In this document: positions 1 through 7,372 of the stretch, piece after piece
Numbering within the stretch: the first letter of the stretch is position 1
Layout of the letters: the number at the start of each line of letters is the position of its first letter
DNA from: Thermoleophilaceae bacterium
Lineage (GTDB): Bacteria; Actinomycetota; Thermoleophilia; Solirubrobacterales; Thermoleophilaceae
Direction of reading: 5' to 3'
NCBI GenBank assembly: GCA_013813135.1
Contig: JACCSF010000083.1
Coordinates: forward strand, 1-31,906
Length of the DNA stretch: 31,906 nt
Program-made: the position numbers and the translations under genes
Notes under the pieces: generated by a model
Database searches by the model: none
What the model saw: the letters and a program-made list of their open reading frames with translations, nothing else
Told to the model about the DNA's origin: nothing

Positions 1-300
1 GGTCCAGACGGCGCCGTTTGCCGGCGCGTCCGTGCCGAGCTCGCCCTCCAGCAGCTCGACGACCTCGAGCACGCTTATCTCCGACGGTGGCCGCGCGAAG
101 CTGTAGCCGCCCTTCACCCCTCGCTGCGACAGCAGGATGCCCGCGCGGCGCAGCGTCGCGAACAGGCCTTCGAGGAACTGGACCGGGATGTCCCGCGCCC
201 GCGCGATCTCCCCGATCGGCACGGGCGTGGACTGCCCGCGGCGGGCCAGCTCCGCGAGCGCCCGTACCGCATAGGGCGACTTGGTGGTGATCACCAGCAC
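1..300 (-). CDS. Rrf2-family transcriptional regulator (3' end beyond window)
   Basis: The 100 visible residues form an Rrf2-type winged helix. The N-terminus carries the family signature ITTKSPYAVRALAEL (about residues 4-18). The recognition-helix region IPVQFLEGLFATLRRAGIL and the wing QRGVKGGYSFARP follow. Rrf2 proteins are dimeric repressors or sensors, such as IscR, NsrR and CymR. The Fe-S cysteines of IscR and NsrR would lie near residues 90-105. None is seen up to residue 100, so the sensing mode cannot be decided. The start is GTG at 300, eight bases after a TAGAGT -10-like hexamer, and a second GTG lies two codons in. It is divergent from the VanZ-like gene. The family call is firm; the target genes are unknown. 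Confidence 0.85.
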   Translation of the reverse strand, partial: MLVITTKSPYAVRALAELARRGQSTPVPIGEIARARDIPVQFLEGLFATLRRAGILLSQRGVKGGYSFARPPSEISVLEVVELLEGELGTDAPANGAVWT

Positions 301-308
301 CGGCCGTC

Positions 309-318
309 ACTCTACGGT
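309..318. promoter_or_regulatory. Overlapping divergent -10 elements (Rrf2 / vanZ-like)
   Basis: TAGAGT on the minus strand (314-309) lies 8 nt before GTG 300. TACGGT on the plus strand (313-318) lies 6 nt before ATG 325. The two hexamers share two bases, so the divergent genes probably compete for polymerase. Confidence 0.45.
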
Positions 319-696
319 ATGCGGATGCCGCCGCCGAGGCGCCTCGACCTGTGGGTGCCCCCGCTTCTCCTGATGGGCGTGATCTTCGTCCTCTCGGACC
401 AGCCCAGCCTCGACACCGGCCTCGGACTGATCGACACGATCGGCCGAAAGCTCGTCCACTTCGGCGAGTACGCGCTGCTCTGCTTTCTCTGGTGGCGGGT
501 CTTCTCGCACGCGCTGCCTGAGCGGCGGGCGATCCTGCTCGCCTTCCTCGTCGCGAGCTCCTACGCCGCCACCGACGAGTTCCACCAAGCGTTCGTGGAC
601 GGGCGCCACGGCACCCCGCTCGACTGGGCGATCGACAGCGCCGGCGCGGCGCTGGTCGCGCACAGGCTGCTCAGGCGGGAGCGGGCGGCGGCGTGA
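319..696 (+). CDS. VanZ-like family membrane protein
   Basis: This 125-aa protein has the VanZ-like layout. A first hydrophobic segment spans about residues 11-26, followed by the conserved KLVHFGEYALL block at 44-54. A hydrophobic stretch then leads to the DEFHQAFVDGRHG motif near residues 86-98 and a final DW..DSAGA helix. VanZ itself contributes to low-level teicoplanin resistance in enterococci, but most homologues have no defined role, so no resistance function is claimed. ATG 319 and ATG 325 are both possible; ATG 325 sits exactly 6 nt after TACGGT and fits a leaderless start. The stop overlaps the start of the downstream sensor kinase, so the two are probably co-translated. Confidence 0.8.
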   Translation: MRMPPPRRLDLWVPPLLLMGVIFVLSDQPSLDTGLGLIDTIGRKLVHFGEYALLCFLWWRVFSHALPERRAILLAFLVASSYAATDEFHQAFVDGRHGTPLDWAIDSAGAALVAHRLLRRERAAA

Positions 697-1874
697 TGTT
701 TCGGCGCCTCCCGATCGAGTCGGCTCAGCCGCTGGTGGTCTTCGCGATCGCACGCCTCGCGATCGCCCTCGCGGCCCTGCTGGCGATCATCGTGCTCGGC
801 TTCCCCTACCAGGGCAAGGGCGCCATCGTCATCGGCGGGCTCGCGGTGCCATGGGCGGTCGGCTGCCTGGTGGTGGCGCGGCGCGAGCCCGAGCTCGTGC
901 TGAGCCCGTTCGTTTCCGCCGTCGATCTGCTGATCCTGCTGATCCTCGAGCTGGTCGCGCCGGACACGTACGGGGCGGTGCGCGCGGCCGCGCTGTTCAT
1001 GATCGCCGCGCACGCCCACTTTCAGGGCGAGATGCGCGGAGTAATCCTCGCGCTGCTCGGCTCGACCGCCCTGGTGACTGCGTCCGTGCTGCGCGGGGAC
1101 ACGCCCCTCCCCGGCGAAGTGCACGCCTTCTACGAGACCGTCTTCGTGCTCTCGTGCCTGGCCACCGGGCTGGTGGTCGGCAGCCTGCGCACGGCGGAGT
1201 CGGCCAGCCGGCTGCGGGCACGCAGCCTTTCGCGCCGGACGATCCAGGCCGAGGCCGAGGTCCGCCGGCGCGTGGCGGAGGCGATCCACGACGGCCCGGT
1301 CCAGGAGCTGATCGGGCTCGACATGATGCTGTCTTCGGCCCGCAAGGCGGCGTCCGAAGGCCGCGACGACGACGCCACCCGGCTCATCGACGAGGCACGC
1401 GAGATGACCGAGCGCAACATTCGCGTGCTGCGCGACGGCATCGTGGAGCTCGGCCCGCACGCCTTCGAGGAGCTCGCCTTCGAGACCGCGATCGAGAACT
1501 GCCTTCCGATCTGGGAGCGGCGCTACGGGGTTGAGGTGCTGGCGACGATCTACCGCGTCGACCTCGCGCCCGACATGGCCGGCGACCTGTTTCGCATCGC
1601 GCAGGAGGCGGTTGTGAACGCGGGCCGCCACGCCGGAGCCGAGGCCGTGTCGATCAGCTTGAGGACGGTCAACTCCAGCCTGGAGCTGCGCGTGACCGAC
1701 AACGGCAATGGGTTCGGCGAGATCGACCCGCTCGGCGCCCTGGAGCCAGGTCACCTGGGCCTGGCGATGATGCGAGAGCGCGCGGAGCTGCTCGGCGGCA
1801 CGCTCGAGATCGAGACCTCGGAGCGGGGCACCCGCATCCTCGTGGTGTTCCCGCTGCCCGCGCAGCGGCTGTAG
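693..1874 (+). CDS. NarL/DesK-type sensor histidine kinase (HisKA_3)
   Basis: This 393-aa membrane sensor kinase has an N-terminal half (residues about 10-165) of five or six hydrophobic segments. A short charged linker leads to the HisKA_3 phosphoacceptor motif AEAIHDGPVQEL, with His near residue 199. The HATPase_c domain follows, with N-box RIAQEAVVNAGRHAG near 302-316, DNGNGFGEI near 336 and GHLGLAMMRERAELLGG near 354. Kinases of this class usually phosphorylate LuxR-type response regulators, but none is encoded in the window, so it is an orphan here. The start is GTG 693 or ATG 696, and TGATG overlaps the vanZ-like stop. Its stop lies inside a perfect palindrome shared with the convergent GH3 gene. 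The input signal is unknown. Confidence 0.88.
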   Translation: MMFRRLPIESAQPLVVFAIARLAIALAALLAIIVLGFPYQGKGAIVIGGLAVPWAVGCLVVARREPELVLSPFVSAVDLLILLILELVAPDTYGAVRAAALFMIAAHAHFQGEMRGVILALLGSTALVTASVLRGDTPLPGEVHAFYETVFVLSCLATGLVVGSLRTAESASRLRARSLSRRTIQAEAEVRRRVAEAIHDGPVQELIGLDMMLSSARKAASEGRDDDATRLIDEAREMTERNIRVLRDGIVELGPHAFEELAFETAIENCLPIWERRYGVEVLATIYRVDLAPDMAGDLFRIAQEAVVNAGRHAGAEAVSISLRTVNSSLELRVTDNGNGFGEIDPLGALEPGHLGLAMMRERAELLGGTLEIETSERGTRILVVFPLPAQRL

Positions 1875-1885
1875 GGCGCGCCCTA
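1872..1885. repeat. 14-bp perfect palindrome containing both convergent stop codons
   Basis: TAGGGCGCGCCCTA is its own reverse complement. The first TAG ends the sensor kinase on the plus strand. The mirror TAG ends the GH3 gene on the minus strand. There is no T-tract, so a classical intrinsic terminator is not supported. A short bidirectional hairpin is possible. Confidence 0.8.
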
Positions 1886-4086
1886 GCGCGGAACCGCCGC
1901 GGCCGCGCCCGGGCAGCGCGCGCCGCGCATGGCGATCGTCGCTCGGGCGGCGATGTCCCGGGACGAGTGGCCGAGCGACACCGGGTAGCACCCCGCTGGG
2001 GCCAGCCAGCGGTCGCGGCGGATGTTCCAGTACGAGAACGCGCGCGCGTCGAGCTCGAAGCGCACGCGGGCACCGCGGCCCGGCCGCAGCGTCACCGACT
2101 CGAAGCCCCTCAGCTGCCGCGGCGGCTGGATCCTGCCGCGCGCGCCGGGCAGCCCGAGGTACAGCTGCGGGACCGCCACGCCGGTGCGGCGACCCGTGTT
2201 GACGACCTCGATCGACACCCGGGCCCCGACGCCGCGACGCGCCGGGCGGACGCGCAGGTCCCGGAACGCGAAGCGCGTGTAGGAGAGGCCGTGGCCGAAC
2301 GGGAACGCGGGCTTGATGCGGCGCCGGTCGTACCAGCGATAGCCGACCAGCACGCCCTCGGTGTAGTGGACCACGTCGCCGACCCCGGGATAGCGCCTGC
2401 GGTTCCCCGCCGTGGGCAGCTCGCGTTCCCGGCGCGGGAACGTGGCCGGCAGGCGGCCGCCCGGGTCCACATCGCCGAACAGCACGCGCGCGATCGCGGT
2501 GCCGCCGGCGCTGCCCGGGTACCACGCCTCGACGATGGCCTCGACGCGGTCGCGCCACGGCGTGAGCACGGGGCCTGCCGTCTCCAGCACCACGATCGTG
2601 TGGGGGTTGGCGGCGGCCACCCGCTCGACCAGCTCGTCGCGCTTCAGGCCGGCGCCGGCGCCGCAGTCGAGCGCGAGGCATGACTTGTTGGCGCCCTCCC
2701 CCGCCGTGTCGGCGACGACGACAACGGCGGCCTCCGCGCCGCGCGCCACGTCGGCGGCTCGCCGTGGGTCGTCGCCGGGGTCGTAGCGCACGTCGACGCC
2801 CGCACCCGCCCGCGCGGCGATGCCCTCGCGCGGGGTCACCAGCGAGTAGGGCTCCACATCGGAGGAACCGCCGCCGTTCTTGTAGGCGTCGCCGTCGGCG
2901 CCGATCACCGCGAGCGACTTCAGCCGGCCCGGGTCGAGCGGCAGCGCGTCGTTGTTCTTGAGCAGCACCGTGCCCGCCTCGCCCAAGCGGCGGGCCTCCT
3001 GCGCGTGGCCGGTCCGGTCAACGCGGGAGTCGTCGTCCGCGTACGCGGCGCGGTCGAAGAACCCATAGGCGAACAGCGTGCGCAGCAGGTTGCCCACCGC
3101 GCGGTCGACGAGGGCCTGGCGCGTACGCCCTGCCGCCAGCGCCGCCTGTACGGCGGCCGGGGTGTAGTTCTCCCCGCCATCCGAGTCGAAGAACGGGAAC
3201 GGCTCGAAGTCCAGCCCCGACAGCAGCCCGCTGCCGATGTGCTTCGAGGCGCCGTAGTCGGCCAGCACAAAGCCGCGGAAGCCCCAGCGGTGCCTCAGGA
3301 TCTGCTGCAGGAGCCACGTGTTCTCGCAGGCGTGCGGACCGTTGAGGCGGTTGTAGGAGCACATGACCGAGCCGGCGCCACCCTGCTTCACCGCTGCCTC
3401 GAACTGGGAGAGGTAGAGCTCGATCATCGTGCGTTCGTCCACGCGCGCGTCGACCTTGACGCGACCGCCGGCGGTCGTGCCATCGGCCCGGCGCTGGCCT
3501 TCCTGGTTGTTGACCGCGAGTGCTTGACGTTCGCGATCACGCCCTGCGCCTGGGCGCCGCGGATCCACGCCACCCCCAGCTGGGCGGTGAGCTGCGGGTC
3601 CTCCCCCAGGCTCTCGAACGCGCGTCCCCAGAGCGGCGTGCGCAGCAGGTTGATCGTCGGGGCGAAGACCACGTCGTTGCCCTTCAGCTTGGCCTCGTTG
3701 CCAACCAGGGCGCCGTCGCGGCGGGCCAGCCCCCGGTTGAAGCTCGCCGCCAGTGCGATCGAGGAGGGCAGCGCCGTGCTCTGCCCCTGCCTCACCCCCA
3801 CCGGACCGTCGGTCAGGTAGAGCGTTGGCAGGTCGAGCCGCGGGACGCCGAGGCCGGTGCCGGTGTGGGCGCCGGCCTGCCCCAGCACGCCGCTGGCGTC
3901 GTCGCCGCCGAGCAGGCCGATCCGCTCCACCGGCGTCAGGGCGGCCAGTAGGAGGTCTGCGCGGCGGTCCGGCGAGAGCGATGTGTCGCACCACGGGTGG
4001 TCGCCGCAGCGGCCCGCCGCCTGGGCGGTGGCGCCGGGCCATGCGGCAAGCAGGACGGCTGCGGCGGCGATCCATCCCCCTCTCAC
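1883..4086 (-). pseudogene. Glycoside hydrolase family 3 (beta-glucosidase-like), secreted, frameshifted
   Basis: Two overlapping frames together give one GH3 enzyme of about 734 residues. GTG 4086 starts a signal peptide (WIAAAAVLLAAWPGATAQA). The first frame then carries the N-terminal barrel, including LYLTDGPVGVRQG, up to VIANVKH at 3520. The second frame resumes at AVNNQEGQRR and runs to the stop at 1883. It contains VMCSYNRLNG, the nucleophile motif GFVLADYGASKH (Asp), a GH3 C-terminal domain and a C-terminal fibronectin-III-like domain. A single missing base next to 3518/3519, inside the conserved KHF-A-NNQE motif, explains the break. As read, no full-length enzyme is made: it is either a pseudogene or a sequencing error. 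A TAACGT hexamer lies 8 nt before the GTG. Such enzymes release glucose or xylose from the non-reducing ends of glycans; the substrate is not predictable here. Confidence 0.85.
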
Positions 4087-4094
4087 GAGGGCGG

Positions 4095-4100
4095 ACGTTA
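4095..4100 (-). promoter_or_regulatory. Candidate leaderless -10 (TAACGT) for GH3 gene
   Basis: TAACGT is separated by 8 nt from GTG 4086. No Shine-Dalgarno sequence precedes that start. Confidence 0.4.
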
Positions 4101-4106
4101 TCTGGG

Positions 4107-5180
4107 CTAGAGCCAGCCGCGCTCGGTGGCGATCAGAACGGCCTGCGCCCTGTCCACCGCGCCGAGCTTCGCGTACGTGTTGTGCAGGTGCGTCCGCACC
4201 GTGCTCGTCGACAGCTCCAGCTCGTGCGCGATCTGCTTGTAGACCTTCCCCTCCGCGAGCCGCTTCAGCACCTCGACCTCGCGCGACGAGAGCGGGCAGG
4301 GGTCGACGTTGCGCTTGGCCTGGCCGGAGCCGTGCGGAAGCTCGTACATGACCTCGCGCAGCTGCTCGGTGGTCAGGTCGCACGCGTGCGCGGCCTGCAG
4401 CAGCTCCTTGGGGTTGACCGGTTGAGCGTGCCCGTAGTGGGCCAGCATGTCGGCCAGCCGCACGAGCGCGGGCTCGCCCTCGGCATCGTCGGCGTGGTGA
4501 CGCTCGATCGCCATCGCGAGCCTGTTCGGCAGCGCCCAGCGCCTTGCGAGCACGCCGCCGACCAGCGCGTGGTCCACGCCCAGCTCGAGGCGCTCCTTGT
4601 GCAGGCGCTCCTCGGGGGTGCGGGCGTTCCCGTGGATCTGCGAGGGGTAGCCGGGGTAGGCGTGGCTCAGGACGAGCTTGCCGATGTCGTGCAGCAGCGC
4701 CGAGCAGAGCAGCTCGTCGCGGTCGTCGTACTCGAGCTCGCGGGCGAGCCGGTCCGCGGCTGCCTGGGTGGCCACGGCGTGCAGCCGGAAGCGCTCGGGC
4801 ATCAGATCCCAGCCCGGGGTGCGTTCGAAGAAGTCGAAGGTGGTGGCACGCGCGGCAAGCGTCTCGACGCCCTCGGGCGAGAGGATCTCGATCGCCTCCG
4901 GGATGCCGGCGACCTTGCCCTTCTTGCGCTGCGAGTTGCGGTTGGCGATCCGCAGGACGGTGATCACGAGAGCCACGTCGGACTCGACCGCGGCGACGAC
5001 CTCGCCCACGGACGTGCGGTCCTCACGCACCACCCGCAGCACGCGGTCGCGCGACTCCGCCAGCGCGGGGAAGGCCTCAAGTGCGTCGAAGGCGGCCGTC
5101 AGGCGACGGCCGTGGCCTTCGCTGTTCGGCGAGACCGCCGGCTGAGAGCCGGCGGCTGTGGTGGTGGCGGCAGCTCGCAT
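4107..5180 (-). CDS. HDOD domain protein fused to a LuxR-type HTH
   Basis: This 357-aa protein has an HDOD domain (about residues 25-230). It keeps an HD motif, LLHDIGKLVLSH, at 163-173, a helix with RIANRNSQRKKGKV at 77-90, and IERHH at 225-229. A linker leads to a GerE/LuxR DNA-binding domain at 296-357 (PLSSREVEVLKRLAEGK, then STSTVRTHLHNTYAKLG). No receiver domain is present. HDOD domains are HD-related domains found in bacterial regulators; the C-terminal HTH suggests an output on transcription. ATG 5180 has an ideal Shine-Dalgarno AGGGAG 7 nt upstream. The promoter region matches the sigma28 class and forms an inverted repeat. The gene is followed 20 bp later by the GH3 gene. The domain calls are firm; the regulated genes are unknown. 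Confidence 0.9.
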   Translation of the reverse strand: MRAAATTTAAGSQPAVSPNSEGHGRRLTAAFDALEAFPALAESRDRVLRVVREDRTSVGEVVAAVESDVALVITVLRIANRNSQRKKGKVAGIPEAIEILSPEGVETLAARATTFDFFERTPGWDLMPERFRLHAVATQAAADRLARELEYDDRDELLCSALLHDIGKLVLSHAYPGYPSQIHGNARTPEERLHKERLELGVDHALVGGVLARRWALPNRLAMAIERHHADDAEGEPALVRLADMLAHYGHAQPVNPKELLQAAHACDLTTEQLREVMYELPHGSGQAKRNVDPCPLSSREVEVLKRLAEGKVYKQIAHELELSTSTVRTHLHNTYAKLGAVDRAQAVLIATERGWL

Positions 5181-5184
5181 GGGC

Positions 5185-5214
5185 GGTCTCCCTGGCTATC
5201 GGCAGGGCGAGACC
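5185..5214 (-). repeat. Inverted repeat centred on the -10 of the HDOD-LuxR promoter
   Basis: On the plus strand the arms are GGTCTCCCTG (5185-5194) and CAGGG-CG-AGACC (5203-5214), with 10 bp matching and a 2-nt bulge. The 8-nt loop holds most of the GCCGATAG element. It could be an operator for autoregulation or an mRNA hairpin masking the Shine-Dalgarno. The structure is seen; the function is inferred. Confidence 0.55.
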
Positions 5215-5223
5215 AACGCTTGA
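5196..5223 (-). promoter_or_regulatory. Sigma28 (FliA/SigD/WhiG)-like promoter: TCAA-N16-GCCGATAG
   Basis: On the minus strand TCAA (5223-5220) is separated by exactly 16 nt from GCCGATAG (5203-5196). The published sigma28/WhiG-class consensus is TAAA-N15/16-GCCGATAA, and CTCA-type -35 boxes are reported in motile actinobacteria. The predicted transcription start near 5189-5191 leaves a leader of about 10 nt before ATG 5180. Confidence 0.6.
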
Positions 5224-5232
5224 GAGCCGCCT

Positions 5233-6492
5233 TCAGCCGCCCGAGGCCTTTAGCAGCGCGGAATCGATGCGCGCGAGCGTCTCCTGGCGGCCCAGCGCAG
5301 CCACCGATTCGAAGATGCCGGGCGAGACGGTGGTGCCCGCGATCGCCACACGCACGGGCTGGAACACGTCCTTGGGCTTGGCGTCGAAGCGCTCGACCAC
5401 GCCGCGCAGCGCCTGCTCGACGGTCTCCACGTCGAACGCGTCGGCCTGCTCCAGCGCCTCGCGCGCGGCGCGCAGTCGTTCCGCAGCGCCGTCGCGCATG
5501 ACCTTGCTCCAGGCCCGGTCGTCGAAGTCGCGCCGCTCGACCAGGAAGCCCGCCAGCGGCCAGAAGTCGGCGAGCGTCTGCATCTTGTCCTGGCTGATCT
5601 CCACCGCCTCGGTGGGCAGCTCGCGACCGGTCAACCGCTCGAGCCTGCTCTTCAGCTCCTCGACGGGCAGCCCGCGCAGGTAGCGGCCGTTCATCCAGCG
5701 CAACTTCTGCTCGTCGAACACCGCCGGGTTCTTCGACACGCGCGACAGGTCGAAGCGGTCGATCAGCTCGTCGGTGGTGAAGAAGGTCGTCGACTCGTCG
5801 TAACCCCAGCCGAGCAGCGCGATGTAGTTGCGCACGGCCTCGGGCAGGTAGCCGGACGCGCGCAGCTCCTGAACCGACGCGGCGCCGTGGCGCTTGGAGA
5901 GCTTCTTGCCGTCGGGCCCGTGCAGCAGCGGGAGGTGCGCGTAGACCGGCGGCTCCTCGCCGAGCGCGCGCAGGATCATCACCTGCCGCGGCGTGTTGGA
6001 GATGTGATCCTCGCCGCGCACCACGTGCGTGATGCCCATGTCGCGGTCGTCGACCGCGACGGCGAGGTTGTAGAGCGCGCTGCCGTCCGAGCGGCGGACC
6101 ACGAAGTCCTGGATCGCCTGATTCGGCGTGGCGATCTCCCCCCGGATCAGGTCCTGGATCACCGTCTCGCCGTCGTCGGGCACGCGCAGGCGCACCGCCC
6201 CCTCGTCCTCGTAGGCGTGCCCGGCCGAGAGCAGCTGCTCGATCGCCGCGGTGTGCGCCGGCGCCCGCTCGGCCTGCGAGAGCGGGCCCTCGTCCCAGTC
6301 CAGCTCGAGCCAGCGCAGCGCGTCGAGGATCTGCTCGACGTTCTCCGGCGTGGAGCGCTCGCGGTCGGTGTCCTCGATGCGCAGCACGAAGGCGCCGCCA
6401 TGACGGTGCGCGAGAAGCCAGTTGTACAGTGCCGTCCTCGCGCCGCCGATGTGCAGCACGCCGGTTGGCGACGGAGCGAAGCGAACCCTCAT
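5233..6492 (-). CDS. gltX: Glutamyl-tRNA synthetase (GluRS)
   Basis: GltX charges tRNA with glutamate. The 419-aa protein begins MRVRFAPSPTG with class-I motif HIGG at 14-17. It has RIEDTDRERS at 38-47, ITHVVRGEDHISNTPRQ at 154-170 and the KMSKS equivalent KLSKRHG at 197-203. An alpha-helical anticodon-binding C-terminus follows. The protein is short for the family (E. coli about 471). After GHAYED (91-96) it goes straight to GAVRLRVPDDGETV, so the segment that carries the zinc-binding or equivalent loop in other GluRS is missing. ATG 6492 was chosen because upstream in-frame codons lie antisense inside nfo. TAGCAT sits 7 nt upstream and GGGAG is too close to serve as a ribosome site, so a leaderless start is likely. 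The divergent neighbour nfo starts 7 bp away. Confidence 0.96.
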   Translation of the reverse strand: MRVRFAPSPTGVLHIGGARTALYNWLLAHRHGGAFVLRIEDTDRERSTPENVEQILDALRWLELDWDEGPLSQAERAPAHTAAIEQLLSAGHAYEDEGAVRLRVPDDGETVIQDLIRGEIATPNQAIQDFVVRRSDGSALYNLAVAVDDRDMGITHVVRGEDHISNTPRQVMILRALGEEPPVYAHLPLLHGPDGKKLSKRHGAASVQELRASGYLPEAVRNYIALLGWGYDESTTFFTTDELIDRFDLSRVSKNPAVFDEQKLRWMNGRYLRGLPVEELKSRLERLTGRELPTEAVEISQDKMQTLADFWPLAGFLVERRDFDDRAWSKVMRDGAAERLRAAREALEQADAFDVETVEQALRGVVERFDAKPKDVFQPVRVAIAGTTVSPGIFESVAALGRQETLARIDSALLKASGG

Positions 6493-6499
6493 TCTCCCG

Positions 6500-6505
6500 A
6501 TGCTA
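6500..6505 (-). promoter_or_regulatory. Candidate leaderless -10 (TAGCAT) for gltX
   Basis: TAGCAT lies 7 nt before ATG 6492 and overlaps the first codons of the divergent nfo gene. Confidence 0.45.
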
Positions 6506-7372
6506 ATTGGCGCCCACGTGTCGACGGCCGGCGGCCTTGCGCAGGCGCACGAGCGCGGCGTCGAGCGCGGGTGCGACGCGATCCAGGTCTTCAACCAATC
6601 GCCGCGCCAGTGGCGCCCCACTCGCTGGAAGCCCGACGACGTCGCGGAGTTCCTCGAACTGATGAAGGGCGAGGCGATCAAATCGGTGACGATCCACGCC
6701 GTCTACCTGATCAACCCGGCCACCAAGGACCGCGAGATGCGCCGCAAGTCGGCCGACTCGCTGATCCACGCGCTGCGGATGGGTGACGAGATCCGCGCCG
6801 ACGGCGTGGTGCTCCACCCCGGCTCCACGGTCGGAGAGCCGCACGATGAGGCGCTGCCGCGGGTCGGGGAGATGCTGCGCCACGCGCTGTCGGAGTCGGA
6901 CTCATGCCGCCTGCTGCTGGAGGACACCGCCGGGGCCGGGAACACGCTGGGGCGCTCCTTCGAGGAGCTGCGCGAGCTGATCGACCTGGCGGGCGGCGAC
7001 AAGCGCATCGGCGTCTGCCTCGACTCCTGCCACATGCTCGCCAGCGGGTTCGACATCCGCAGCGCCGACAAGCTCGCCGGAGTGGTCGACGACTGCGCGA
7101 AGGTCGTCGGCATGCGCCGGCTGCGCTGCCTGCACCTGAACGACTCGCAGACACCGCTCGGCTCGAACCGCGACCGCCACGCGCCGCCGGGCGACGGCGA
7201 GCTCGGCCCGCGCGGCTGTGCCGCCTTCCTCTCGGAGCCGCGCTTCGAGAAGCTGCCGGTGCTGTTCGAGGGACCAGGCGTGGAGGGCAAGGCGCCGGCG
7301 AAAGCGGACATCGACAAGATGCGCAAGCTGCGCGCCAACGGCATGCGGGCGCGCAAGCGGCGCGGCGGCTAG
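6500..7372 (+). CDS. nfo: Endonuclease IV (AP endonuclease)
   Basis: Nfo cleaves 5' of abasic sites in base-excision repair using a tri-metal centre on a TIM barrel. The 290-aa product opens MLIGAHVSTAGGL (residues 1-13). It carries HAVYLIN, LHPGST, the metal ligand block LEDTAGAGN, CLDSCHMLASGFD and HLNDSQTPLGSNRDRH, and ends with LFEGPG, which supplies the last glutamate. These are the endonuclease IV signatures in order, and the length is typical. ATG 6500 is chosen because the family starts here; an in-frame ATG 78 bp upstream lies within gltX. No Shine-Dalgarno and no TANNNT at the right distance were found, so its initiation signal is unexplained. Its stop overlaps that of the convergent esterase (CTAG). 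Confidence 0.95.
   Translation: MLIGAHVSTAGGLAQAHERGVERGCDAIQVFNQSPRQWRPTRWKPDDVAEFLELMKGEAIKSVTIHAVYLINPATKDREMRRKSADSLIHALRMGDEIRADGVVLHPGSTVGEPHDEALPRVGEMLRHALSESDSCRLLLEDTAGAGNTLGRSFEELRELIDLAGGDKRIGVCLDSCHMLASGFDIRSADKLAGVVDDCAKVVGMRRLRCLHLNDSQTPLGSNRDRHAPPGDGELGPRGCAAFLSEPRFEKLPVLFEGPGVEGKAPAKADIDKMRKLRANGMRARKRRGG

Noticed and set aside
561..2681. Long minus-strand open frame opposite the sensor kinase
   Set aside because: Low-complexity Arg/Ala/Gly-rich translation with no family motifs; it is antisense to a clear kinase and overlaps the GH3 gene, as expected in very GC-rich DNA.
5181..5223. Cyclic-di-GMP riboswitch before the HDOD gene
   Set aside because: The interval is too short, the conserved riboswitch core was not found, and the sequence is better explained as a promoter with an inverted repeat.
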